Notes under the pieces: generated by a model
The model's database searches: none
Told to the model about the DNA's origin: nothing
Seen by the model: the letters and a program-made list of their open reading frames with translations, nothing else
Part shown: piece by piece, positions 30,301-38,687 of the stretch
How the letters are laid out: each line of letters starts with the position of its first letter
Position numbering within the stretch: the first letter of the stretch is position 1
NCBI GenBank assembly: GCA_001603115.1
Contig: LVBG01000011.1
Span: forward strand, 17,722 to 81,721
DNA: 64,000 nt
Direction: 5' to 3'
DNA from: Spirochaetales bacterium Spiro_05
GTDB taxonomy: Bacteria > Spirochaetota > Spirochaetia > Sphaerochaetales > Sphaerochaetaceae
Position numbers and translations under genes: made by a program

Positions 30301-31007
30301 TGCTTGTGGTAAATACCCTTTCTCCTCGGCAGGTTGAGATGAGTGTCACCCGGATGATCTCCTCCCTCGAACAGAGCCAGATCCTATTCTTGAGTGGAGG
30401 CTTCTCTGCAGCAGACGAACCTGATGGCTCGGGCAAGTTCATTGCATCCTTTTTGGCCAATCCCCTGATCAAGGCCAGGATCGAGGCCTTGCTTGCCCAG
30501 CATGACGGACTGGTGGGAGGCATATGCAATGGGTTCCAGGCTCTTGTACGGCTCGGGCTGCTTCCTCATGGGAAGATACAAAAACCCAAAGCAGGGGAGC
30601 CTATGTTGCTGGACAACCAGGTGGGGCATCATATCTCCCGTCTGGTCAACTGCCGCGTCAGTTCAACCCTTTCGCCTTGGTTCAGTGCCTTCAAGGTGGG
30701 AGATGTCCAGCTTCTTCCCGTCTCCCATGGGGAGGGGCGGTTCTTTGCAGAGGAATCGGTGCTTGCAGACCTGATCAAGGGCGGCCAGATAGCCAGCCAG
30801 TATGTGGACAGCCAGGGGTATGCAACCACCACGTTTCCAGACAATCCCAATGGTTCCCTGTACGCAGTGGAAGCCTTGAGCAGTGTGGATGGGAAGGTGT
30901 TCGGCAGGATGGCACACAGCGAACGCATGGTGGATCAGCTGTATCTGAACACCGAGGCAAAAGCTGATGCTGCGCTGTTTTGGGGCGCTGTCCGCTATTT
31001 TGGTTGA
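27360..31007 (+). CDS. purL: FGAM synthase PurL (large single-chain with C-terminal glutaminase)
   Basis: 1215 aa; YWSDHCRHTTF, FKNETHNHPTEIEPFGGAATCIGG, C-term GGICNGFQALVRLGLLP glutaminase; overlaps purD by 29 bp. Confidence 0.96.
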   Translation: MVHQVLLCRKDAFRNQDAELAAQLRSLLGLQDLQGLLICLRYAIEGLDAGQASLLSDQLLVDSTRDRKLDCLPQDTWNLGVEMHSGQFDQRSYAVQLCCKLLLPEADIQVRTATFYCFEGTFSEQEKERVRSYLINEVEAREASELLADHLFEHQEAPAFPPSLEGFCEQQNLRALLDEHQLAMDEDDLALIQRWFTSQGRNPTLTELKVLDTYWSDHCRHTTFLTELDEVVIDDPQIDAIYRMFLSDRMRLGVNKSLTLMELATFAAKVIRAEGGLTELDQSDEINACSVHIDVDVEGEKVPYLLQFKNETHNHPTEIEPFGGAATCIGGAIRDPLSGRSYVYQGMRLSGSGDPTTALDQTREGKLAQRTIALRSAHGFSSYGNQIGLATSLVEEFYHPGFVAKHMELGFVIGAVPLAQVRREKPEPSDVVILVGGRTGRDGCGGATGSSKSHGLTSLETCASEVQRGNAPQERKLQRLMRRAEVTRLIKRCNDFGAGGVSVAIGELADGVMIDLDALPTKYEGLDGTERAISESQERMAMVVAEQDAAAFLRYAEEENLEATVVARITEEPKLVMHYQGKTLVNLSRELLSSNGAKKRAGVHVPRYADPTAKRAHFGEAELDALLCDLNSASKQALSQRFDNTIGGGSVLQSYGGVTQSSPAQVMAALIPTAEGKTTTTSLASYGYDPYESEANPFRGAFLAVTHSLAKVAAAGGDLDQTYLTFQEYFGKLGSDPIRWGLPFASLLGAYKAQRLFRTAAIGGKDSMSGTYGSLSVPPTLVSFAVSVAEKQMLGSNHFAQAGSSLYLLEAGREEELPSLFSYVSTLVRQKRVRAAYALGWGGLALAGIHMSMGNEIGCIFACELDLAQKRYGSFLVEVEGALEVGLKVGRTTAEPEVVFPTCSKDIKALRSSLEAPLAGVYGAMHTKGERVPTLGFVAQSHAKCRYPKAKPRVLIPVFEGTNCELDSQRAWKAVGAEVELLVVNTLSPRQVEMSVTRMISSLEQSQILFLSGGFSAADEPDGSGKFIASFLANPLIKARIEALLAQHDGLVGGICNGFQALVRLGLLPHGKIQKPKAGEPMLLDNQVGHHISRLVNCRVSSTLSPWFSAFKVGDVQLLPVSHGEGRFFAEESVLADLIKGGQIASQYVDSQGYATTTFPDNPNGSLYAVEALSSVDGKVFGRMAHSERMVDQLYLNTEAKADAALFWGAVRYFG

Positions 31008-31017
31008 CCGTTGTGTC

Positions 31018-31044
31018 AGAGAGCGCCCATTCTGGGCTCTCTTT
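31018..31044 (+). terminator. Probable terminator after the pur cluster
   Basis: AGAGAGC-g-CCC-attct-GGGCTCTCT hairpin followed by short T-run. Confidence 0.65.
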
Positions 31045-31069
31045 GACCCATATGTGTCGATTTGACCCA
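31045..31069. promoter_or_regulatory. Candidate activator (enhancer-binding protein) site for the Hsp20 promoter
   Basis: Alternating half-sites GACCCA-TATG?-TGTGTC-GATTT-GACCCA (GACcCATATGtGTC and TGtGTC-N5-GACCCA dyads); TTTGACCCA repeated at 31042 and 31061. Confidence 0.35.
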
Positions 31070-31221
31070 ATTGATACAATCCGTGGGGCTCATTGCGGGT
31101 ACTTTGCATCCGGCTTATTTGGTGCGTGCTGGATTGCTTTGGTGTTTGGAATTTATATAAAATAATATGAAATAAAGAATTAAAAACTTTTTTAGAAATT
31201 TCCTTCTTTTTATTTAAAAAG

Positions 31222-31238
31222 TTGGCACGCCTCTTGCA
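31222..31238 (+). promoter_or_regulatory. Sigma-54 type -24/-12 promoter
   Basis: TTGGCACGcctcTTGCA with GG-N10-GC spacing, matches the sigma-54 consensus. Confidence 0.8.
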
Positions 31239-31287
31239 TATATGTTTGCATCATCAACGAACGATATGAACACATGGAGGTGTCACA

Positions 31288-31710
31288 ATGAAATATTACG
31301 TATCCTACAACCACAGCAACCCGGTGTCAAACTTCGAATCCCTGTTCAACGACCTTTGGTCCGATTGGGGCGCAAGTTCGAGCAAGATTCCACCGGTAGA
31401 CATTTATGAGACCGAGAAGGCCTATGTCATTGAGGCAGAGCTAGCCGGCTACAAGCAGGATGAGGTACAGGTCAATGTCGACAAGCATGTGCTGAGGATC
31501 AGCAGCGACAAGCAGAGCCTCAAGGATGTCGATGGAAAGAAGAGCTTGGTGCGCGAGCGCTACTTCAAGAAGTTCGAACGCTCCTTCAGCCTTCCTGAGG
31601 ATATCGATGAGTCCGCCATCGAGGGCGAGTTCAGCGATGGTGTACTGACCATCACGCTTCCCAAGAAGGAAGAGGTACTGCCCAAGACCATTGAAGTGAA
31701 AATCAAATGA
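31288..31710 (+). CDS. Hsp20/alpha-crystallin small heat shock protein
   Basis: PPVDIYETEKAYVIEAELAGYKQDEVQVNVDKHVLRISS; FERSFSLPEDIDESAIEGEFSDGVLTITLPKKE. Confidence 0.96.
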   Translation: MKYYVSYNHSNPVSNFESLFNDLWSDWGASSSKIPPVDIYETEKAYVIEAELAGYKQDEVQVNVDKHVLRISSDKQSLKDVDGKKSLVRERYFKKFERSFSLPEDIDESAIEGEFSDGVLTITLPKKEEVLPKTIEVKIK

Positions 31711-31746
31711 GGTAGCCGAGAGTCGGTTCCCACCCCTTGCACTAAG

Positions 31747-31777
31747 CAGCCTGCAGTTGAATTTGCAGGCTGTTTTT
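31747..31777 (+). terminator. Rho-independent terminator after hsp20
   Basis: CAGCCTGCA-gttgaatt-TGCAGGCTG TTTTT. Confidence 0.9.
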
Positions 31778-32249
31778 CAGCATCAGAGTCAAGACAACCG
31801 AGACAGCAGAAAGGAAGGGCGTTTCCAAAATCTCAACGAGGGTTTCGCAACCGATCATTGCAAGCAGGAGTACGAGAAGTATCTGAATGCGTTGTTTTTT
31901 CTGAGTGTACAACCTCCAAAGTGTCTTGATACCGAAATGGTAAACCCACTATTGGATGTGATGAATGGTTGAAACTGTATGAAGAGAATACTTTTAGGGG
32001 AAATTTGGACAAACACTAACCGTATGCTTCATAGGTTTTTAAAAAATAGGACATTCTCTTGGGTGGTGATGGAGGTGAACCCCAATTGAGGGTAAAAGAA
32101 AGGTAAATCGCTGAATCTGGTTGGTAACCCATACTGATAGTGTCCTTGGTAAGGTCTGCTCATCAAGATGAACCGAACCATGTCCCTCAAGTCGCTCTCA
32201 TTATGCGCTATTAAGCTTATCATCGAGTTGAATTCTTCCTCAATGCGTC

Positions 32250-32560
32250 TGTTATGGCATTGCGTTAGCCGTGGTAGTGTGCTGATTGTCCAAAAGTGTC
32301 TTGAAAATGGCTTACCGTCTCCATTTTGGAAATCCGATCTAAAGCTAGGAGTTACGGTAACCTTTCCTGCCCCGGAAGTTGTTAAGCTGTTGAGGCACCT
32401 CATAGGTGAGATGAGTAGGGAAGAATTACAAATAGCAATGAGACTTAAGGATGCGGAGCATTTCCGTAAGTCCTATATAAATCCAGCACTTGAGTTGCAA
32501 GTCATTGAAAGGACGATACCTGATAAACGTACCAGCAGTAAGCAAATGTACCGAATATAG
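32250..32560 (+). pseudogene. C-terminal remnant of an AlbA_2/COG2865-type putative ATP-binding transcriptional regulator
   Basis: RGSVLIVQKCLENGLPSPFWKSD...EVVKLLRHLIGEMSREELQIAMRLKDAEHFRKSYINPALELQVIERTIPDKRTSSKQMYRI resembles the family C-terminus; no intact upstream reading frame. Confidence 0.55.
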
Positions 32561-32904
32561 CCAATTGGCGAACAGATACTGGCAAACTTGATCGATGAAG
32601 GCGATGCATAGGCAAAGCTGGATACAAGGGGAAGTTTTAACCAAGAGGTAGAATGTATTTACTATTTGCCCGCATTCGGGGCAGACAACAGCTCCTTAGT
32701 TCCGCTGAGGTGAAACCTCTCGGTTTTAATAGTCTTTCATGATGGGATAACTTTTTGTTATAGACCATAGCAGTATTGCCAAACTCTCAGAGAATACCAC
32801 TTACAGATACCTTGCTAAGCAACCTGCCCACTCAAATCAGCAAATTGACAGAAACAATGAGGCCGAAGCTCCTTGTAGGGATGCAACGGCCTCTTTCACC
32901 TGTT

Positions 32905-33249
32905 TCAGTCGAGAATGATCAGGGCGAGGAAGGTCAACGGCTCGTCCTCCTCGTTGCGGATGGCATGGCTTGCACCACCGCCGGTGATGACCAAGTCGCC
33001 TTTCTCCACAACCTTTTCCCCATCGGCTTCGGTTACGATGCCGCGGCCACCGGTAATCCAGTAGTATTCGGTTTCGTTTACATGGTCGTGAGTTCCGATG
33101 GAACATCCCTTATCAATGCGAAGTTCGGAAAAGAGCCTGCAATGCGCTACAGTCCCCTCATCGCTGAGAGCCTTAAAGGCCACCTGTCCGGTTCCTCCAC
33201 GCAATTTTTCCTTGATGCTGACGTTCATTTCATTTGCTTTCTTGATCAT
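32905..33249 (-). CDS. Cupin-domain protein
   Basis: 114 aa; GCSIGTHDHVNETEYYWITGGRGIVTEADGEKVVEKGDLVITGGGASHAIRN cupin motifs; AGGAGG SD. Confidence 0.9.
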   Translation of the reverse strand: MIKKANEMNVSIKEKLRGGTGQVAFKALSDEGTVAHCRLFSELRIDKGCSIGTHDHVNETEYYWITGGRGIVTEADGEKVVEKGDLVITGGGASHAIRNEEDEPLTFLALIILD

Positions 33250-33303
33250 GATTGACCCTCCTGCCTTAGTGTGCCAGCTCTGTCCTTCTTGGGCAATACA
33301 TAC

Positions 33304-33331
33304 TTGACACTCGCCCGAGAGAATTTAATAC
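33304..33331 (+). promoter_or_regulatory. Sigma-70-like promoter upstream of nfn genes
   Basis: TTGACA-N16-TAATAC. Confidence 0.6.
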
Positions 33332-33434
33332 TGAGACAACCGTGCTTACACAATGCCGATTTTTGTCTGGATTCCCACCTTGGTGGAAATTCAGGCTGAT
33401 TCGTGATGTGATGCACGTAGGTTGAGGAGTAGCA

Positions 33435-34283
33435 ATGAACAAGATTCTATCGAAGCAGAGACTGTCGCAGGAAGTGTTCAGGATGGAGATCGAGGCGAGG
33501 GAAATCGCCGAAGCGCGCAAGCCCGGTCAGTTCATCATCCTGCAGATGGGTGGAGATTTTGGAGAGCGCATTCCTCTCACAATCGCAGATGCCGACCCTG
33601 AGAAGGGGTCTATCACCCTGATCTTCCAGGCTGTTGGGGAAACCACACACCGTTTGGCCCTGCTGAACGAAGGGGATAGCATCGAGAACCTGCTCGGCCC
33701 CTTGGGCAAACCCACCGATATCAAGAACTACGGCAAGGTCGTTTGTGTAGGCGGCGGAATCGGCGTTGCCCCCCTGTTCCCCATCGTACAGGGCATGAAA
33801 AATGCCGGCAACGAGGTGAAGGTCATCATGGGCGCCAGAAACAAGGACCTTCTGATCATGGAAGAGGATATGAAAGCCACCGCCGATGAGGTGATTGTGG
33901 TAACTGATGACGGCAGCTATGGACGCAAGGCCTTGGTCACCGAGCCGCTGAAAGAGCTGTGCGAAACCTACAAGCCTGATTGCGTGGTGATCATCGGTCC
34001 CCCAATCATGATGAAATTTGCTGCCCTAACCACCAAGCCCTTCGGTATCCATACCATTGTGTCGCTGAACACCATCATGATCGATGGAACCGGCATGTGC
34101 GGTGGATGCAGGGTCACCATCGGTGGAAAGACGAAGTTTGTATGTGTCGATGGCCCCGAGTTCGATGGTCATCAGGTCGATTGGGACAATATGTTGCTGC
34201 GCCTTGGAACTTACCGGGGCAAGGAGCAGGAAGCCCATCACCGCTGTCACGTCGGATTGCAGATCAAAGAAGGGGAGGCCTAA
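33435..34283 (+). CDS. nfnA: NfnA-like small subunit (ferredoxin:NADP+ oxidoreductase, FAD/NAD-binding, 2Fe-2S)
   Basis: VGGGIGVAPLFPIVQGMK; C-terminal GTGMCGGCRVTIGGKTKFVCVDGPEFDGHQVDW cluster motif; adjacent to NfnB-like gene. Confidence 0.88.
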   Translation: MNKILSKQRLSQEVFRMEIEAREIAEARKPGQFIILQMGGDFGERIPLTIADADPEKGSITLIFQAVGETTHRLALLNEGDSIENLLGPLGKPTDIKNYGKVVCVGGGIGVAPLFPIVQGMKNAGNEVKVIMGARNKDLLIMEEDMKATADEVIVVTDDGSYGRKALVTEPLKELCETYKPDCVVIIGPPIMMKFAALTTKPFGIHTIVSLNTIMIDGTGMCGGCRVTIGGKTKFVCVDGPEFDGHQVDWDNMLLRLGTYRGKEQEAHHRCHVGLQIKEGEA

Positions 34284-34286
34284 GCG

Positions 34287-35774
34287 ATGCACGCTACACA
34301 AGAAGAGTTGGACAAGCAGGCACAACAGTTGCTCAGCGAGCTTGCTGGAAAGACCCTGAATGCACGGGAACGCGCACAGATTCCCCTCCAGGAGATGCCT
34401 ACCCAAGAGAGCGCGGTTCGGGTGAAGAATATGCAGGAGGTCGCCCTCGGATACTCCGACAGCCAAGTCAGGGTAGAGGCAATGCGCTGTCTGCAGTGCA
34501 AGACCAAGCCCTGCATCGCCGGTTGTCCGGTGGCCATCGACATTCCTGCCTTCATCGCAGAGGCTGCCGAAGGCAACTATGCCAAATCGGTGGAGATCAT
34601 CAAGGAGAGCAGCCTGCTGCCCTCGATCTGTGGACGCGTCTGTCCTCAGGAGAGCCAGTGTCAGCTCTATTGCACGGTGGGCAAGATGTTCAAGGATGTG
34701 GACAAGTCGGTTTCCATCGGCCGTATCGAGCGTTTTGTCGCTGACTATGCCCGTGAGCATAATTTGGAAAAAGTCCCTGCCATCAAGGCAGAGACTGGCA
34801 AGAAAGTGGCGGTGGTGGGTACTGGTCCCGCAAGCATCTCCGCTGCAGCTGACCTGCGCAGGGAAGGGCATCAGGTAGTGATGTTCGAAGCCTTGCACAA
34901 AGCAGGTGGCGTATTGGTCTACGGAATTCCGGAATTCCGTCTTCCCAAGAAGATTGTGGAGCATGAGCTGAACAACTTGGTGGAGATGGGCGTTGAGATC
35001 AAGCGAAACTATCTGGTGGGCAAGACCCGTAAGATCAGCGATCTGATGGATCGTGACGGCTTTGATGCAGTATTCGTAGGTTCGGGTGCCGGCCTTCCCA
35101 AGTTCATGGGGATTGAGGGGGAGAACTACATAGGTGTTTTCTCTGCCAACGAGTACCTGACCCGCAGCAACCTGATGAAGGCGTATGCGGTGGGAGAAGC
35201 GCTTACCCCGCTCTTCGATTCGCATAAGGTTGCGGTCTTCGGAGGTGGCAACGTTGCCATGGATGCTGCAAGGACGGCAAAAAGATTGGGTGCGGAGCAG
35301 GTGACCATCGTCTACCGCCGAACCGAGGTGGAGATGCCTGCCCGAAAGGAAGAGGTTGAGCACGCCAAGGAAGAGGGAGTTGAATTTTTGTTCCTCCATG
35401 CTCCGCTCAAGATTACCGCCAACGAGAAGGGCAGGGTGAATGGTGTTGAGCTGATCACCTGCAAGCTAGGTGAAGCTGATGCATCAGGCCGCAGAAGCCC
35501 GGTGGAGATTCCCGGTAGCGAACAGATGTACGAGTATGACACGGTCATCGTCGCCATCGGCAACGACAGCAACCCGCTCATCAAGGCAACTACCGATGGC
35601 ATCGAGGTGAACCGGAGAGGCAACTTCCTCGTCAACGAAGAGACTTGTGAGACTACCCTCAAGGGTGTGTGGGCAGGGGGAGACATCGTGCTTGGAGCTG
35701 CGACAGTCATTCTGGCCATGGGCCAGGGACGCAAAGCGGCAAAGGCGATGAACAGCTACTTATCAGAACGCTAA
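34287..35774 (+). CDS. nfnB: NfnB-like large subunit (glutamate synthase small-chain-like, GltA)
   Basis: RCLQCKTKPCIAGCPVAIDIPAFI, SICGRVCPQESQCQLYC, FGGGNVAMDAARTAKRLGAEQVTIVYRRTEVEMPA. Confidence 0.9.
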   Translation: MHATQEELDKQAQQLLSELAGKTLNARERAQIPLQEMPTQESAVRVKNMQEVALGYSDSQVRVEAMRCLQCKTKPCIAGCPVAIDIPAFIAEAAEGNYAKSVEIIKESSLLPSICGRVCPQESQCQLYCTVGKMFKDVDKSVSIGRIERFVADYAREHNLEKVPAIKAETGKKVAVVGTGPASISAAADLRREGHQVVMFEALHKAGGVLVYGIPEFRLPKKIVEHELNNLVEMGVEIKRNYLVGKTRKISDLMDRDGFDAVFVGSGAGLPKFMGIEGENYIGVFSANEYLTRSNLMKAYAVGEALTPLFDSHKVAVFGGGNVAMDAARTAKRLGAEQVTIVYRRTEVEMPARKEEVEHAKEEGVEFLFLHAPLKITANEKGRVNGVELITCKLGEADASGRRSPVEIPGSEQMYEYDTVIVAIGNDSNPLIKATTDGIEVNRRGNFLVNEETCETTLKGVWAGGDIVLGAATVILAMGQGRKAAKAMNSYLSER

Positions 35775-35837
35775 GTACAAGAGAGGGGGTGGGCCGCCTG
35801 AGACAGCCCACCCCGCCTTGAACCAGATTCCTCGTTT

Positions 35838-36344
35838 GTGTATAGTACAGAAGTGGATATTCAACATGATTGCCAATCGGTGATCTGTCAGCTTCAGTCA
35901 AAAGAAAAGACCCAGGCCATCCTGGAAGTGATAGATTCCTGTTCAGTATTTTCCTCTCTCCCCGACCTCGAGCGGTTCAAGCGCGGGGTGCTTCGTCGTG
36001 AGCGATTGCAGTCCACCGGGATCGGACACGGGGTTGCGATAGCACACGGAAAGATACTCGGGCTGAATGAGGTGCATATTGCCCTGGGTATCAGTCGTGA
36101 GGGCCTCGAATATGGCAGCAGCGACGGAATGCCGGTGCATCTGCTCTTTGTCATCGCCTCTTCCCCCTCCATCCAGATGGAGTACTTGGGAGCACTGAGC
36201 TCCATTCTCCGAAGCGTCCGTACCGAAGAGATGCGCACCCACCTTTTGGATATACATCTGAGCAAGAGCGATGAGGCTTGCCGACGGTTCTTTGCCATGA
36301 TGGCAGAACAACGCTTTGTCTGGTTCTGCAAGGATCTTCAGTAG
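35838..36344 (+). CDS. PTS IIA (fructose/nitrogen type) domain protein; start uncertain
   Basis: STGIGHGVAIAHGK phospho-His region, HLLFVIASSP. Confidence 0.8.
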   Translation: MYSTEVDIQHDCQSVICQLQSKEKTQAILEVIDSCSVFSSLPDLERFKRGVLRRERLQSTGIGHGVAIAHGKILGLNEVHIALGISREGLEYGSSDGMPVHLLFVIASSPSIQMEYLGALSSILRSVRTEEMRTHLLDIHLSKSDEACRRFFAMMAEQRFVWFCKDLQ

Positions 36345-36907
36345 AACACTCCCGCACACAATACGGCATCGACTCGCTTGTCATGTGCCTCCACAGGGAG
36401 GGACCGCACAAGTTGATGGCTCCTGCATATGCCCAAGGTAGGGCAACTGGAGTGCTTTGCCAGATACCGGTCATAGTAGCCTTTCCCTCTTCCCAATCGC
36501 TGTCCCTGTACGGTATAGGCTACTGCCGGAACGAGCAGGAGATCTTCCTTGGTGGGGAAGAGTTCCTCTGTGGCTTGGGGTTCTGAAATGCCATAGCGGC
36601 CAACGTGCAACAGTTCAAGGGAACGTGCCTGATAAAAGTGAAGGCTTCCCTCTCTATCGCTGACGGGAAGTGCCAGCACCTTGTGTGCCAGTGCATCTTT
36701 GAGCACCATGGAGAGATCGACCTCATCGCCAAGTGGAGAGAAGGCGAAGATACATCTGGCCTTTGCATATGCTGAGCTGGAAAGCAAACTGATGCAACTT
36801 TTGGCATCCTCATCGCGGAAGTCTCTGTATGCCTGTGCTCTGATGGCAGTGCGCAGCGCCTGTTTTGTTTCCATTGGCTGATTATAGCACGAGTGAGCCG
36901 GCGGCAA
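36338..36907 (-). CDS. 5-formyltetrahydrofolate cyclo-ligase family protein
   Basis: KQALRTAIRAQ, FSPLGDEVDLS, LLVPAVAYTVQGQRLGRGKGYYDRYLA. Confidence 0.93.
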   Translation of the reverse strand: MPPAHSCYNQPMETKQALRTAIRAQAYRDFRDEDAKSCISLLSSSAYAKARCIFAFSPLGDEVDLSMVLKDALAHKVLALPVSDREGSLHFYQARSLELLHVGRYGISEPQATEELFPTKEDLLLVPAVAYTVQGQRLGRGKGYYDRYLAKHSSCPTLGICRSHQLVRSLPVEAHDKRVDAVLCAGVFY

Positions 36908-37589
36908 TGAGAGTCGTGAATGTCAGGAGCATAAAATCTGATGCGCTGTAGGGCAACCCAGGACGCTTTCTGCTTGGGTCGAAGTTGCGTGCCTCCAAGG
37001 CGAGGGAGAGTTCCTGCGCCTTGTCCAGAAGCAAGCTGAATATGGAGGAGGAGAGGGAGGTGATGGCCCTGTACGGGTTCTTCCTTCGCTCAAGACGGGC
37101 CTTTCTGGCTGTCACCACTTCCAACGAGGCATCGAAGATAAGGGGCAAAATGCTCAAAGTCAGCTCAATGGTGCTGGCAACTACCGCCCCATGTACGAAG
37201 GGGATACGGTCGAGCAGGTTTCCCAGGGCACGGGCCAGATCATCCGGGGCTGTTGCATCGGCGATGAGCATGCCGCACAGGATGATGCAGAAAAACCGCA
37301 GGGCTGCTGTTGCCGATAGCAGGAGGTCCTGATGGGCAAGATACTCGGTGAGGAGGATCATGGCCATCAAAAGGGTAAAGAAGCGAAGTTCCCGCTTGTA
37401 GTGCGTGATGGGAAGTTTTTGCACTCCTGCACCGATGACCAGGGAGAGCATAATCAAGAGAACACCACCTAGCGAGGCGCGGATGAGTGCAAGGCAAAGG
37501 ATGAGTACGGCCAGAAATTTGATTACCGGATTTGCGCGGCAGAGCAGGGTGCGTTGCTCGCGGTAGTGGAAGATCAGCGCTTCAGCCAT
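36882..37589 (-). CDS. Energy-coupling factor transporter transmembrane protein (EcfT/CbiQ)
   Basis: ARKARLERRKNPYRA coupling motif; multiple TM segments; next to cognate ATPase. Confidence 0.9.
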   Translation of the reverse strand: MAEALIFHYREQRTLLCRANPVIKFLAVLILCLALIRASLGGVLLIMLSLVIGAGVQKLPITHYKRELRFFTLLMAMILLTEYLAHQDLLLSATAALRFFCIILCGMLIADATAPDDLARALGNLLDRIPFVHGAVVASTIELTLSILPLIFDASLEVVTARKARLERRKNPYRAITSLSSSIFSLLLDKAQELSLALEARNFDPSRKRPGLPYSASDFMLLTFTTLIAAGSLVL

Positions 37590-38335
37590 GTCAGGTCCTC
37601 TACTGCTGCTCCCTCGGGTAGGTAGATGCCATGCAAAGACAGGGTGGGCAGCACTTCCCTTGGTGACCCTGATGACACGATGCGTCCAGCCTCAAGCACC
37701 AGCACCTGGTCTGCATGGCTGAGGGTCTTGTCCACCTCGTGACTCACCAAAATGATGGTGTGGCCTTCTTTCTGGAGCTTGAGCAAGGTGGAGAGCACAC
37801 TCACCACCGAGCGATAATCCAGATTGGCAAAGGGTTCGTCCAGAACCAGGAGCTTGGGATCCATCACCAGCACCCCTGCTATGGCAAGGCGACGTTTCTC
37901 TCCTCCGCTGAGGGTGCGTGGCCGTTGGCTTCGTTGCGATGCAAGATCAAGCAACTGGAGCACCTGCTCCAATCTCAGGTTCTGCTCTTCCAGATCAAGT
38001 CCAAGGTTCTCCATGCCAAAGCGAATATCTTTCTCCACCGTCTGGCCCACCATCTGGGTGTCTGCGTCCTGAAAGACCAGACCGATGGTTTGCATTCGTT
38101 TTTTCCTGTCCTTGCTCACATCCTTGCCATCCAGCACAATGGTGCCTTCCTGCATCTGCTCAAGGCCTTTGAGGCATCTGAGCAGTACACTTTTTCCCGA
38201 CCCATTGGGGCCGCACAGCAAGGTGAAGGAGCCTTGGGGTACAGAAAAACTGACATCCTTGAGGATGTGTTTTTCCTTGGATAGGGAGAAGTTGAGTGCT
38301 GTGACACTGAGGAGCTCAGGCTGATTTGGAGTCAT
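37574..38335 (-). CDS. Energy-coupling factor transporter ATPase (EcfA/CbiO)
   Basis: GPNGSGKSVLLRCLKG Walker A, TLSGGEKRRLAIAGVLVMDPKLLVLDEPFANLD; start placed at MTPNQPELL. Confidence 0.92.
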   Translation of the reverse strand: MTPNQPELLSVTALNFSLSKEKHILKDVSFSVPQGSFTLLCGPNGSGKSVLLRCLKGLEQMQEGTIVLDGKDVSKDRKKRMQTIGLVFQDADTQMVGQTVEKDIRFGMENLGLDLEEQNLRLEQVLQLLDLASQRSQRPRTLSGGEKRRLAIAGVLVMDPKLLVLDEPFANLDYRSVVSVLSTLLKLQKEGHTIILVSHEVDKTLSHADQVLVLEAGRIVSSGSPREVLPTLSLHGIYLPEGAAVEDLTWLKR

Positions 38336-38440
38336 ATCGGTTTGACTGTACCAGATGGTAGGTCTTTGGGCAAGATTCCTGATTTTCACAATAGGTGTTG
38401 ACAAGAATTCACCATTTAGGGTATACAAGAGGACGTTGAC

Positions 38441-38513
38441 GCCGCTTTAGCTCAGTTGGTAGAGCAAAGGACTGAAAATCCTTGTGTCCTCAGTTCAATT
38501 CTGAGAGGCGGCA
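38441..38513 (+). tRNA. tRNA-Phe (GAA)
   Basis: Cloverleaf GCCGCTTTAGCTCAGTTGGTAGAGC...CTGAAAA anticodon loop...GGTTC-type arm (CAGTTCAATTCTG), acceptor pairs complete. Confidence 0.95.
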
Positions 38514-38687
38514 AAACAGAGAGCTCCCCTTCCTTCTGGATGGGGAGTTTTGCTTTGTATGGGGTCCTTGCCATAGTCCATGAAGACAGGTATACCGCTT
38601 TGTCGAGGAACTGGTATCCTTTCAGTTTTAAATCTTTTCTTGACGTGTCTCTCTTCATCAGCGATATCTACGGTAAGGGGGACCCTC

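Noticed and set aside
32426-32700. Minus-strand CPECGQ segment (around 32665-32690) suggesting a zinc-ribbon or transposase remnant
   Set aside because: Single short motif in a stop-rich region, no further transposase similarity or terminal repeats seen; too weak to call.
34026-35399. 457 aa minus-strand ORF opposite nfnB
   Set aside because: Antisense shadow of a strongly supported gene; low-complexity His/Leu-rich translation.
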